Assembly (NCBI RefSeq): GCF_025398155.2
Contig: NZ_CP104562.2
Location: 558,001 to 622,000 of the forward strand
Source: Roseateles amylovorans
Lineage (GTDB): Bacteria > Pseudomonadota > Gammaproteobacteria > Burkholderiales > Burkholderiaceae_C
Direction: 5' to 3'
DNA: 64,000 bases
Shown: positions 18,819-27,534 of the stretch, piece after piece
How positions within the stretch are numbered: the stretch's first letter is position 1
Layout of the letters: each line of letters starts with the position of its first letter
Notes under the pieces: generated by a model
Database searches by the model: none
Seen by the model: the letters and a program-made list of their open reading frames with translations, nothing else
What the model was told of the DNA's origin: nothing
Program-made: the position numbers and the translations under genes

Positions 18819-21008
18819 ATGCTCGAACCCGCCGTCCGATCACTGCACCGCCTGCGCACCGCCACCCTGGTGGGGGCCATCGTGCTGTCGCTGGCCACGC
18901 TGGCTGCGCTGGTCGGGCCGGCGTGGGTCGGTCGGGAGGAGGCCCTGACCGATGCCCGCGCCCGCGGCGAGTTGCTCGCCCAGTTGATGGAGGCTGACGC
19001 CAATCGAACCATCGAGACTGCGGCGCTGGCCCTGCATGCGTTGGGTGACACCCTGCGCATGCCCGACAGCGAGACGCATGATGCCGATCACCTCAGCGAG
19101 CACCTGACCCATGTGCTGGTGGGGTTGCCGTTCATGCGCAGTGTCTCGCTGCTGGATGCGGACGGCCGGGTCCTGTCCAGCACGAATCCCGACGACCTGG
19201 GTCTGCAGATCGATCTGGCGCAACTTGGCCGCCTGCCCGCACCGGACCGCGACGCGCTGCTGCCGCTGCGCCCCGGCCGGTCGCTGGTCGACCTGACCGG
19301 CCATCCGCCTCCGTTCAAGGCTGGGGTCAGCATGCTGCCGCTGATGCTGCAACTGCCAGTTCCCAGCCCGGACACGTCCGGCGAGGCGGGTCCGGACGCG
19401 ACGCTGGCCAAGGCGCGCTGGTTGCTGGCGCTGATCCATCCCGACGCGCTGGCGCAGGTCCGGCAACAGGCGCTGCCGTCCACGCGCAGCACGGTCTGGC
19501 TGGCGTCGACCGATGGGCAACTGCTGGCGGCGATGGAGACGCTGCCTCAACAACCTGGCGAACGCCTGGTCGGCCATCCGGCATTCGAGCAACTGCAGCG
19601 GGGCCGGGAGCACGGCAGCTATCTGGGGGCGGGCGTGCTGCCGGGTGACCTGGTCGTCGCCTGGCGCGCTTCGCCGCGTCGGTCGCTGATGGTGGGCGTG
19701 GAGCAGCCGAAGGCGGAGGTGCTGGCGGGCTGGCGCTCGGACCTGGGCTGGCTGGTGCTGATCGGCCTGTTCGCCTTCAGTCTCATCGTGCTGGCGACGG
19801 TGGTGGTGCGGCGCAGCCTGCAGGCCCGCGCCGACGCCATGCAGGCGCTGCAGCAGGCGCATGAGCAATTGGCCGACCGCGAACGCGACATGCGGGTGCT
19901 GCTGCGCAGCGTGCAGGAACTGATCTTCCGCACCGACCCGCTGGGCGTGCTGACCTTCGTCAACGCGCGTTGGACGACCATGCACCATGGCCGTCCCGAC
20001 GAGGCCGTGGGGCGGCGCCTGACCGATCTGGCGGAACCGGCCGACCGTGCAGGGTTGACGGCCCTTTTCTGCGACGAGGCCGGCCCCCGCAGCGTCGAGG
20101 CATCCATTCGCAACGGGGAAGGTGAGTTGCGCCGCTACGTGATTGCCGTGGTGCCGCTCATGCGGGAGACGCAACTGCTGGGCTATGCCGGCAGCGCTGT
20201 CGACGTGACCGAGCGGGTGGCGGCCGAACGGCTGACCCGGGAGGCGCGTGATGCGGCCGAAGCCGCCTCGCAGGTCAAGACCGAGTTCCTGGCCAACATC
20301 AGCCATGAGCTGCGCACGCCGCTGCAGTCCATCCTTGGATTCTCCGAACTGGGCATGCAGCGCAGCGGTGATCAGGCCAAGCTGCGCGCAATGTTCGAGG
20401 ACATCCATGGCTCCGGACAGCGCATGCTGACGATGGTCAATGACCTGCTGGATGTGGCGAAGATCGAAAGCCCGCTCGGGGCCTTCGAACTGGAGCGCCA
20501 TGACCTGTGCGACCTGGTGCGCGAAGTGGCCCATGAACTGGCCCCGCTGACGGCCAAGCGCAGCCTCGCGCTGCAGTTGGACCTGGCGCAGCCGCTGCCG
20601 GCGCGGGTGGACCCGGGGCGCTTCCAGCAGGCGGTGCGCAACATCCTGGCCAATGCGATCCGGTTTGCGCCGTCGGGAAGCGCCCTGGACGTGCACGGCG
20701 AGATCACCGCCGACGGCGAACTGCACCTGTGCGTGGCGGACCGGGGCCCGGGCATTCCGGAGGCAGAGCTCGAGCGCATCTTTGATCCCTTCGTTCAGTC
20801 CAGTGTCACCAAGGACGGCTCCGGCGGCACCGGATTGGGCCTGCCGATCAGCCGCAAGATCATCGAGGTCCACGGCGGACGATTGCAGGCGCGCAACCGC
20901 ATCGGCGGCGGGGCGGAGTTCCATCTGCACCTGCCGCAGCGCGGCGCGACCGACACCGTCCTCGCCGAATTGGCGGCACATCCTGATGGCGCGACGGCCG
21001 CGCATTGA
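18819..21008 (+). CDS. Membrane sensor histidine kinase (CACHE-like sensor, PAS, HisKA, HATPase)
   Basis: A 729-aa kinase. TM1 is at about residues 16-37 and TM2 at about 306-330, framing a periplasmic domain of ~270 residues that resembles a double CACHE sensor. A short coiled coil, a PAS domain (LLRSVQELIFRTDPLG) and the HisKA domain with H496 in ISHELRTPLQ follow. The HATPase domain is complete (N box NILANAIRF, G1 DRGPGIPE, G2 GTGLGLPISRKI). There is no fused receiver, so transfer to the nearby REC-HPt and HTH-REC proteins is plausible. It lies directly after a solute-binding protein gene. Confidence 0.92.
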   Translation: MLEPAVRSLHRLRTATLVGAIVLSLATLAALVGPAWVGREEALTDARARGELLAQLMEADANRTIETAALALHALGDTLRMPDSETHDADHLSEHLTHVLVGLPFMRSVSLLDADGRVLSSTNPDDLGLQIDLAQLGRLPAPDRDALLPLRPGRSLVDLTGHPPPFKAGVSMLPLMLQLPVPSPDTSGEAGPDATLAKARWLLALIHPDALAQVRQQALPSTRSTVWLASTDGQLLAAMETLPQQPGERLVGHPAFEQLQRGREHGSYLGAGVLPGDLVVAWRASPRRSLMVGVEQPKAEVLAGWRSDLGWLVLIGLFAFSLIVLATVVVRRSLQARADAMQALQQAHEQLADRERDMRVLLRSVQELIFRTDPLGVLTFVNARWTTMHHGRPDEAVGRRLTDLAEPADRAGLTALFCDEAGPRSVEASIRNGEGELRRYVIAVVPLMRETQLLGYAGSAVDVTERVAAERLTREARDAAEAASQVKTEFLANISHELRTPLQSILGFSELGMQRSGDQAKLRAMFEDIHGSGQRMLTMVNDLLDVAKIESPLGAFELERHDLCDLVREVAHELAPLTAKRSLALQLDLAQPLPARVDPGRFQQAVRNILANAIRFAPSGSALDVHGEITADGELHLCVADRGPGIPEAELERIFDPFVQSSVTKDGSGGTGLGLPISRKIIEVHGGRLQARNRIGGGAEFHLHLPQRGATDTVLAELAAHPDGATAAH

Positions 21009-21087
21009 GCGCAGGCCCGTGCCTTGCCCTCGCATTCCGGTGACATCGGGTCACGCGAACGTCGGAGTCGCTGTGCGATGCTTGCCG

Positions 21088-21113
21088 GATCAGTTCGGAT
21101 CAGTTCGGATCAG
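21088..21113 (+). repeat. 10-bp direct repeat (2.6 copies)
   Basis: GATCAGTTCG is repeated head to tail (21088-21097, 21098-21107) with a partial third copy to 21113, in the 178-bp gap before the metallopeptidase gene. It may be a slippage product or a regulator-binding array. Confidence 0.7.
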
Positions 21114-21186
21114 ATGAGATCGGGCCACGCAAGGCGGATCGCGGCGGTCAGCCGCCGGGCAGGCAGGGTGAGTCCAGGAGCCAATC

Positions 21187-22080
21187 ATGAAATGGGAAGG
21201 TCAACGCGAGAGCGACAACGTCGAGGACATGCGCGGCAGCAGCGGGGGCGGCGGTGGCTTGCCGATGCTGGGCGGTCGCGGGCTGGGCATTGGCGGTGTG
21301 GTGATCGCCCTGATCGCGGGCTGGATCTTCGGCATCAATCCGCTCACCGTGCTTGGACTGCTGCAGGGCGGGAGCGCTGCGCCGACGCATCAGGGTCCGG
21401 CGCCGTCCCGCTCCGGCGAGCCGGCGCGCAAGCCGCAGGATGAGGGCGGTCGCTTCGTGTCGGTCGTGCTGGCCGATACCGAGGACGTCTGGACCCGCGT
21501 GTTCCAGGCCGGCGGCAAGGCCTATCGCGCACCGACGCTGACCCTGTTCAGCGGCCAGTACCCGACCGCCTGCGGTCGCGGTCAGGCGGCGATGGGACCG
21601 TTCTATTGCCCCGGCGACCAGCATGTCTACATCGACCTGAGCTTCTATGCGACCTTGCGTGACCGGCTCGGCGCGCCGGGGGACTTCGCGCAGGCCTATG
21701 TGATTGCGCATGAGGTGGGGCATCACGTCCAGCACCTGCTGGGCATTACCGACAAAGTGGATGCGGCGCGGCGTCGCCAGTCGGAGCGCGAGGCCAATGC
21801 GATGAGCGTGCGGCTGGAGCTGCAGGCCGACTGTTTCGCCGGTGTGTGGGCCCATCACTCGCAACAGTCGAAGGGATGGCTCGAAGCGGGCGACATCGAT
21901 GAAGCGCTGAATGCCGCCGCGCAGATCGGGGACGACACCCTGCAGCGCCGCGGCAGCGGGCAAGTGGTGCCGGAGAGCTTCACCCATGGCAGCAGCGAGC
22001 AACGCCAGCGCTGGTTCAAGCGTGGCTTTGGTCAGGGCGCGGTGAAGGACTGCGACACCTTCTCGGTGCGGCAGCTCTGA
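21187..22080 (+). CDS. Neutral zinc metallopeptidase (YpfJ family)
   Basis: A 297-aa protein with an N-terminal soluble start, one membrane segment about residues 35-58 (LGIGGVVIALIAGWIFGINPL), and an extracytoplasmic zinc peptidase domain. The zinc motif is H175-E176-V-G-H179 within AHEVGHHVQHLLG. The EANAMSVRLELQADCFAGVW segment carries the likely third zinc ligand and is typical of the family. The MKWEGQRESDNVEDMRG start is diagnostic. ATG 21187 has a CCAGGAGCC site. Substrate unknown. Convergent with the S9 peptidase gene. Confidence 0.92.
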   Translation: MKWEGQRESDNVEDMRGSSGGGGGLPMLGGRGLGIGGVVIALIAGWIFGINPLTVLGLLQGGSAAPTHQGPAPSRSGEPARKPQDEGGRFVSVVLADTEDVWTRVFQAGGKAYRAPTLTLFSGQYPTACGRGQAAMGPFYCPGDQHVYIDLSFYATLRDRLGAPGDFAQAYVIAHEVGHHVQHLLGITDKVDAARRRQSEREANAMSVRLELQADCFAGVWAHHSQQSKGWLEAGDIDEALNAAAQIGDDTLQRRGSGQVVPESFTHGSSEQRQRWFKRGFGQGAVKDCDTFSVRQL

Positions 22081-22128
22081 CGCCGTCAGCGGCTTGGGGC
22101 GCCCGCCCAAGCGCTCGGGGCGCAGAGC

Positions 22129-24567
22129 TCAGGGCTTGGCGGCCTCCGCTTTCGGATCACCGACGCAGCCCTTGAGCCATTGGCTCATCTCCCACTGCAC
22201 CTGACCGGCCGATTCGCGGGCGGCATAGCCGTGGGCCTCGAAGGGCAGCAGCACATAGCGGGCGGTGCCGCCCAGTCCGGCCAGGGCCTGGTAGAGGCGT
22301 TCGCTTTGCAGGGGGAAGGTGCCGGAGTTGTTGTCCGCATCCCCGTGAATCAGCAGCAGCGGTTCCTTGATCTGCTGGGCGAAGAGCAGGGGCGAGAGCT
22401 TCAGGTAGACGTCCTTCGCATCCCACAGGGAGCGCCGCTCGCTCTGGAAGCCGAACGGCGTGAGCGTGCGGTTGTAGGCGCCGCTGCGCGCAATGCCGCA
22501 GCGAAACAGCTTGGTGTGCGCCAGCAGATTGGCCGCCATGAAGGCGCCGTAGCTGTGGCCGCCGATGGCCACGCGGCGGTTGTCGACGGTGCCCAGTTCC
22601 TCGGCCTTGTCGAGGATGGCGCGCGCATTCATGGTCATCTGCTCGATGAAGGTGTCGTTCATCGTCCGCGCGTCGCCGACCACCGGCATGGTCGCATCCA
22701 TCAGCACGACGTAGCCGTCCATCAAGAGGTTCAGCGGGCTGATGCCGCTGAAGTTCATGAATCGGTTGGGCGACCCGCTGAGCTGGCTGGCGATGGACGC
22801 ATCATTGAACTCCAGCGGATAGGCCCAGACCAGGGCCGGCCGTCGCTCGCCTTCGCGCAGATCCGGCGGCAGGTACATCCAGAAAGAGAGTTCCACGCCA
22901 TCGCTGCGCTTGAAGGTCACCAGTTCGCGCCGCACCGCACGCAGTTGCGGCGTCTGATCCCGCAGACGGGTCAATGCGACCGCCTTGCCGCCTTCACGCA
23001 GGATCAGGTTGGGCGGCTCATGTTCGGCTTCGCGCTGGGTGAGCAGGCGCTTGTCGTCCAGCACCGCCAGCGGCACTTCATAGGCGCCGTCCGAGGACTG
23101 GAACACACGCTGCACGCTGAGGTCGCGCAGCGAGATCTTGTCCAGGAAGGGCCGATCGCCCTTGGGGCTGGCGCCCTGGCCGACCAGCAGCAGATCGCCG
23201 CCCAGTGTCTGCACGGCTTGCTGGCCGTTGGGCAAGGGACGCATCAGCGGGGCGCCGGGATGCCGGTAGCGTTCCCTCACCGAGTGCTCGAACAGCGGCC
23301 GGCTCTGCGTGCCGCGCAGCGGCAGCAGGTAGGTGCGGGTCCAGCCTCGGCTGCGGTCTTCCTCGCTCAGCAGCGCATGCAGGCCGTCATCCAGGAAACG
23401 CAGCCGGGTGAAGCGGTATGGCATGCGCTGCACTTCGAAGGGATCGCCGGTGTAGGGCGGATCCAGCCGCATCACCCGGTCGCGAAATGCGGCGCGGTTG
23501 TTGGGATTGCCGCCGTCCAGCGCCTCGACCCAGTAGACCGCGGCGTCCTTGGTGGGCGAGGCATAGAACACGCGCGGTCCGGGCAGGGCGCCATCGATCG
23601 CCACGCCTTGCTTGAGCGGCATCTTCGCCAGCTCACGGATCACCTTGCCGTCGCGCTGGCGGATCTCCACCACGGTGGGGAAGTCGTCAAAGGTCAGGTT
23701 GTAGCTGAAGGGCCGGATCAGCCGCTCGGTCAGCAGCGCCTGGCCGTTGCCCACGGCGGAGATGCTGGTGAAGAGTCCCGGGGTGCCCAGATCGCGGCTC
23801 TGGCCGCTCGCGATGTCGACCAGCGTCATCTGCGAGCGGGCGTAGTACTCGAACAGGTCTTCGTCGCGGGGCGTGCGCAGCAGGTCGGCGTAGGTGCGTT
23901 CGGGCGAGGCGCGACCGTGGGTTTCCTGGATCGCCGGTCCGCTGTGAGGCCGGTTGGGGACCGGGCCGCGCGAATCGGGCACGGTCAGCACCACGACCTC
24001 GCGAGGGCTCAGCCAGGCCATGTCGTCCGGATCGATGGTGTTGTTCAGGCGCAGGTTGTAGATGCGCCAGAGCTGGCCGTTGCTGGTGGCGCCGACCCAC
24101 AGCTCATCGGCGGTGTCGGTGCGGCGGGCCAGCAGAAAGCGCTGGCCGTCCGGCGCCCAGGAGAAGCTGTGCCAGAGACCGCCGGCGGGCAGCTCCACGC
24201 TCCGCTCGGTGGCGTCGGGTTCCAGCAGGGACCGGAGCCGCAGATGCTGGATGCCCACGATCGACTGCGGCGTCGCGCTGCGCGGATCGAAGCGGGCACC
24301 GGCCAGGCGCATCACCGGGCGAGCCAGCTCGTCCAGTGGGGTGTAGCGGCGCTGTTCCACCAGGGCCAGCGTCTGGCGATCGGGCGAGGGCAGCAGCCTC
24401 GGCTGGGCCGGCGCATCCAGCAGCTCGCGAATGGGCGGCGAGGGCTGCTTGTAGAGCGCCGGTGATTGGGCCTGGGCGGTGCTCAAGCCGGCGGCGAGCG
24501 CGGCGAGCATCGCCATCCAGGCGAGCGACTGACGGAGTCGGGACGGGACGGCCAAGGTCGGTTGCAT
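22129..24567 (-). CDS. Exported S9-family serine peptidase (prolyl oligopeptidase type)
   Basis: An 812-aa secreted or periplasmic peptidase. The signal peptide ends near AQAQS (about residue 34). A beta-propeller-type region of ~500 residues precedes the alpha/beta hydrolase domain. Catalytic residues read from the sequence are S672 (GGHSYGAF), D745 (HGDADNNSG) and H779 (FEAHGYA). This matches the glutamyl/acylaminoacyl endopeptidase-like branch of S9. I chose ATG 24567 rather than the longer frame to 24708 because a signal peptide begins here. The divergent neighbour starts only 35 bp away. Confidence 0.92.
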   Translation of the reverse strand: MQPTLAVPSRLRQSLAWMAMLAALAAGLSTAQAQSPALYKQPSPPIRELLDAPAQPRLLPSPDRQTLALVEQRRYTPLDELARPVMRLAGARFDPRSATPQSIVGIQHLRLRSLLEPDATERSVELPAGGLWHSFSWAPDGQRFLLARRTDTADELWVGATSNGQLWRIYNLRLNNTIDPDDMAWLSPREVVVLTVPDSRGPVPNRPHSGPAIQETHGRASPERTYADLLRTPRDEDLFEYYARSQMTLVDIASGQSRDLGTPGLFTSISAVGNGQALLTERLIRPFSYNLTFDDFPTVVEIRQRDGKVIRELAKMPLKQGVAIDGALPGPRVFYASPTKDAAVYWVEALDGGNPNNRAAFRDRVMRLDPPYTGDPFEVQRMPYRFTRLRFLDDGLHALLSEEDRSRGWTRTYLLPLRGTQSRPLFEHSVRERYRHPGAPLMRPLPNGQQAVQTLGGDLLLVGQGASPKGDRPFLDKISLRDLSVQRVFQSSDGAYEVPLAVLDDKRLLTQREAEHEPPNLILREGGKAVALTRLRDQTPQLRAVRRELVTFKRSDGVELSFWMYLPPDLREGERRPALVWAYPLEFNDASIASQLSGSPNRFMNFSGISPLNLLMDGYVVLMDATMPVVGDARTMNDTFIEQMTMNARAILDKAEELGTVDNRRVAIGGHSYGAFMAANLLAHTKLFRCGIARSGAYNRTLTPFGFQSERRSLWDAKDVYLKLSPLLFAQQIKEPLLLIHGDADNNSGTFPLQSERLYQALAGLGGTARYVLLPFEAHGYAARESAGQVQWEMSQWLKGCVGDPKAEAAKP

Positions 24568-24602
24568 GGGCACCAAGTATCGCTGCGCTAGGATCGGCGC
24601 CC

Positions 24603-25706
24603 ATGACTGAACCGCTCGCGTCCCTTCCGTCCTCGCCCCCCTCAACCGGGTGGGCGGCGTCGACGCCTGCGGAGTCAGCATTCCGATCCGCGCCCGCCGC
24701 CCTGCCATCCGTGGGCGAACGGCTGGGGGTCTGGCGCATCACCGAGGCGCTGTTCGAATGCGCGTCCGGGCAGTGGTTCCGTGTTGAGCATGCCTTGGCT
24801 GCCGGGCAGCGTGGGATGGCGTTGGTCTATCGTCACGAATCGGATGCCCAGGCGGTGCTGATGCGCTTCGCCGAGGATTCCGACGCGCTGTCCCGTTTCC
24901 ATGAGCCGACTTATGGCGCGCCGCTGGACAGCGGGCTCACGCCGTCCGGCCTGCCCTATCTGATCGTCCCGGCGATGGAGGGCGCGCCGCTGATGCGGGT
25001 GGCGATGGCCTTGCCGCTGAGGCGACGGATGCAATTGCTGCTGGATCTGGTGGGGGTGCTGGATGCGGCGCAGTCGCAGGGGCTGATCCTGCACGAGCTG
25101 GATCCCGGCACGCTGTGGCTAAGTCCGACGCAACAGCTGCATTGGCTGGGTCAGGGCCTGGCGCCGCGTGTCAGCGAGGCGCCGACCGCGCAGGTCCGGG
25201 CGGCGTTGCCGCTCGCGGATGCCCGTCAACGTGCCGGTGCCCGACCGGATGCGGCCAGCGAGGCGCATGCGTTGGGACGGCTGTTGGGGCTGCTGGTGAA
25301 CGGCCGACTACCGCGCAGCGACGCGGGCCTGGACGGGCTGACCACCGATGAGGCGGACAGCAGCGCGACGCCGGTGGCGTCGCTGCAATCCTGGATGTCG
25401 CTCACAGCGGCGCAACGTGAAACCCTGGACCAACTGCTGGACAGGGCGATGGTGGACGGCCGCACCTTCACCGACCGCGCGCCTCTGGCCGCGGCAGTGG
25501 AACAGTGGCTGGAGGCGGCCTCGATCGCGCCGGCACCTGCGACGCGGAACTCCGCGAGCGTGTCCACCGGACAAACGTCCACCCCGCTGGTGGCCGAGGA
25601 AAAGCCGGTCGCATCGGGTGAAGCATCGATCGCTCAACGGCTGGGCATCGTCATCGTGATGGCGGTGATTGCCCTGGTGGTGTGGGCGCTGATGCGCTGG
25701 CGCTGA
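24603..25706 (+). CDS. Protein-kinase-like membrane protein, probably a pseudokinase
   Basis: A 367-aa protein with an N-terminal Ser/Pro-rich tail, a region that tracks the bacterial Ser/Thr kinase fold (VGERLGVWRITEALFEC opening; SGLPYLIVPAMEGAPL hinge; LLLDLVGVLDAAQSQGLILHELDPGTLWLSP where a kinase would have HRDLKPxN), and a C-terminal membrane helix about residues 343-364. The catalytic loop reads H164-E-L-D-P-G-T-L, lacking the usual catalytic Asp and Asn positions, and no DFG is seen. It therefore probably binds or scaffolds rather than phosphorylates. The kinase relation is my reading of spaced motifs and needs profile confirmation. Confidence 0.6.
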   Translation: MTEPLASLPSSPPSTGWAASTPAESAFRSAPAALPSVGERLGVWRITEALFECASGQWFRVEHALAAGQRGMALVYRHESDAQAVLMRFAEDSDALSRFHEPTYGAPLDSGLTPSGLPYLIVPAMEGAPLMRVAMALPLRRRMQLLLDLVGVLDAAQSQGLILHELDPGTLWLSPTQQLHWLGQGLAPRVSEAPTAQVRAALPLADARQRAGARPDAASEAHALGRLLGLLVNGRLPRSDAGLDGLTTDEADSSATPVASLQSWMSLTAAQRETLDQLLDRAMVDGRTFTDRAPLAAAVEQWLEAASIAPAPATRNSASVSTGQTSTPLVAEEKPVASGEASIAQRLGIVIVMAVIALVVWALMRWR

Positions 25707-25712
25707 ATTGAT

Positions 25713-25741
25713 GGCCCCTGGGATGGGGGCCGATTGTTTTT
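25713..25741 (+). terminator. Intrinsic terminator after the pseudokinase gene
   Basis: The stem GGCCCC (25713-25718) with GGGGCC (25726-25731) is followed by GATTGTTTTT. It marks the left edge of the A/T-richer island. Confidence 0.75.
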
Positions 25742-25985
25742 GCCTAGCTCCAAGCAAGGGCATTCGACGATCGCTCTAACGCAGAAATCGCGGGGGCGCT
25801 TTCGCATCAGTTTGCAATCGGCACCCCCGAGGGGTGGCCAGCTTTTGCATGCTGAATCGCAGATTCTTGCCGGATGGATAGTTTGTATCTAGGTCTATTT
25901 TTGGATATTCAATCAATTTAGGCAAATTGCTTTACCCACTTTGTGCTCGATAGGATTTATCTCCTAATCAGCAAAGGGGGTTTGA
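25742..25985 (+). promoter_or_regulatory. A/T-rich leader of the RTX island
   Basis: I see no gene. Base composition shifts to clearly A/T-richer than flanking DNA from about 25850, with runs such as TATTTTTGGATATTC. This is likely the promoter region of the A-B gene pair. AAAGGGGG at 25974-25981 is the ribosome site for the TTG start at 25986. Confidence 0.4.
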
Positions 25986-26513
25986 TTGATCGAAATTTGG
26001 AAGCGACTGGTCCAGCGATGGCGAAGCGATGCCGGCGGGAAATCGCCGCCCGCGCAAGGTGCGCCGTTTCGACTGGACGAACTCTCGGATGAGGCTCTGG
26101 CGAGTGTGCTCAAAGATGCAGCGGCCGACAGCTCTTGCATCGCGGACTTGAAAACTGACCTGATGCAGTTCTACAAGAACCACCACGCCACGCCGAAGCG
26201 TTGGGCCGTTCGAGATGGGGAGAAATCGTATCTGGTATTTTTTCCGGCACCACTCCGAACCAAGTCGTCTTCGTTGACGTACGCCTTTTATTTTGAAGGG
26301 CGCATGTATCGATTTCGGACTTTGGATCTCTATCGGCCCGACGTTTATCTGGCGGAGTCTTCGATGTCGAGCGCGGCGCTGAATCGTGTCAGGGGCCATC
26401 TACGGACGGCATTCATGGCGCACGGCAAGTTCGGAATGCCCGCCGAACGCGGGTTTGATTGCCAGTTCATCAAAAGACCTGTGGGCGACGGCAGATTTGG
26501 AGTGAACCGATGA
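25986..26513 (+). CDS. Island protein A: small paralogue of C and D, candidate immunity or chaperone partner
   Basis: A 175-aa soluble protein of unrecognised family. It shares a spaced pattern with two other proteins in the island (26965 and 27535): W73-x-V-x6-Y82-L-V, then HG(K/R/Q)(F/Y)G near residue 143, and FIxRP at 161-165 close to the end. It uses a TTG start behind a strong AAAGGGGG site. Its TGA overlaps the ATG of gene B (ATGA), so the two are translationally coupled. Base composition is A/T-richer than the flanking chromosome in part. By position it is the upstream partner of a toxin-like module. The role is inference. Confidence 0.7.
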   Translation: MIEIWKRLVQRWRSDAGGKSPPAQGAPFRLDELSDEALASVLKDAAADSSCIADLKTDLMQFYKNHHATPKRWAVRDGEKSYLVFFPAPLRTKSSSLTYAFYFEGRMYRFRTLDLYRPDVYLAESSMSSAALNRVRGHLRTAFMAHGKFGMPAERGFDCQFIKRPVGDGRFGVNR

Positions 26514-26887
26514 AGATCTCCTTGGGCGTTGCCAAAAAGCTCATTCTGGAGAATGAGTGGGACTTGGGTCAGTTAATGAAGTTGGTGGATATGACTTCTC
26601 CGGCAGTTGAGACCGACCAACCAGGTCTTCCCAAAATCGTCTATGACGTCAGCGCGTACGACGATTCTGCCGCAGAGATGGCGTTGGCATTGCAGTTATC
26701 CGGAAAGGTGACAACGATTGGTCAAAGTCATGTCGGGCGGTTATTGAACAGTCCGGAGTTTCTTTATGCGGTTCAGGCAGCGTTGAAGCTTGAATTATTG
26801 GGTGATCGACATGCAGAGCCGACGGCCAAACAGATGGAGGGCTTGGTGGCGGTCAGTGATCAATGGTTGCACGGCAGTGGGAAATGA
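26510..26887 (+). CDS. Island protein B: stand-alone homologue of the RTX protein N-terminus
   Basis: A 125-aa protein. Residues 1-99 line up without gaps against residues 1-99 of the RTX protein at 27996, with about 26 identities counted by eye, including Y45, V67, I70, S73, V75-G76, S81, F84, L94-E95-L96 and G98-D99. It ends soon after, so it lacks the second half of the toxin-like region and everything downstream. It could be a remnant of a deleted effector gene, a silent donor cassette or a working small protein. ATG 26510 overlaps the stop of gene A. Confidence 0.72.
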   Translation: MKISLGVAKKLILENEWDLGQLMKLVDMTSPAVETDQPGLPKIVYDVSAYDDSAAEMALALQLSGKVTTIGQSHVGRLLNSPEFLYAVQAALKLELLGDRHAEPTAKQMEGLVAVSDQWLHGSGK

Positions 26888-26964
26888 CGGCGCGCCGGCT
26901 CATATTCAGGCTGTCATGGTGAACGATAACGGCCTTTTCCTAACCCGCTTCACTCATTTTCATC

Positions 26965-27417
26965 ATGGCATTTCAATTGAATGGCTTCTGTGATGATGAC
27001 GCTGAGCGCGTCATTCGAGATGCAGAAGTCGCCGTCGGATTTAGTGATCGCGTTGTGAGTTTATTAAAATTTTCTAGAAGGATTAGGAGTGTTAATAGCT
27101 GGGTCGTCGACGGCGCGACTGGTGATTATCTGGTCGAGGTGAGACATTATCCTGGCGAGCCACATTCCGACTATTGGTACATGCTGTTCACTCAGGGGCG
27201 CTCATTCATGCTCGTTGTTAGGCTGTTTCCATTGGACGAGGTGTTCTTTGCGGGCGGGGAGGCGCCATCCGTCGAGGAGCGCGCGGAAATAGAAGACCTC
27301 GCCCTTAAAGCACTAAAAGTTCATGGCCGCTACGGCTTCGAAGTTCCTGAAGGAACGCTCAATTACCATGACTTAAAGTTTATTGAACGCCCGGGTGATA
27401 TCAATGCGGGCCCTTAA
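26965..27417 (+). CDS. Island protein C: small paralogue of A and D
   Basis: A 150-aa soluble protein of unrecognised family. It carries the shared pattern W46-x-V-x6-Y55-L-V, ALKVHGRYGF in the C-terminal half and FIERP at 139-143. It is closest by eye to D, which also has ALKVHGQYG. An in-frame stop lies just upstream and ATG 26965 is the first start after it, but no good ribosome site is visible. No toxin-like partner follows, so it may be an orphan immunity-type gene. Confidence 0.65.
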   Translation: MAFQLNGFCDDDAERVIRDAEVAVGFSDRVVSLLKFSRRIRSVNSWVVDGATGDYLVEVRHYPGEPHSDYWYMLFTQGRSFMLVVRLFPLDEVFFAGGEAPSVEERAEIEDLALKALKVHGRYGFEVPEGTLNYHDLKFIERPGDINAGP

Positions 27418-27534
27418 AGATGATCGCTTTCCCGCTGGATTTTTCTAGGCTCGCGGGAATCTGATATTTAATTCTGCACGGTAAAGTGTAGGCAAGAAAA
27501 TTAATACGCAGCATATTATTTTATGGAGAATAAG

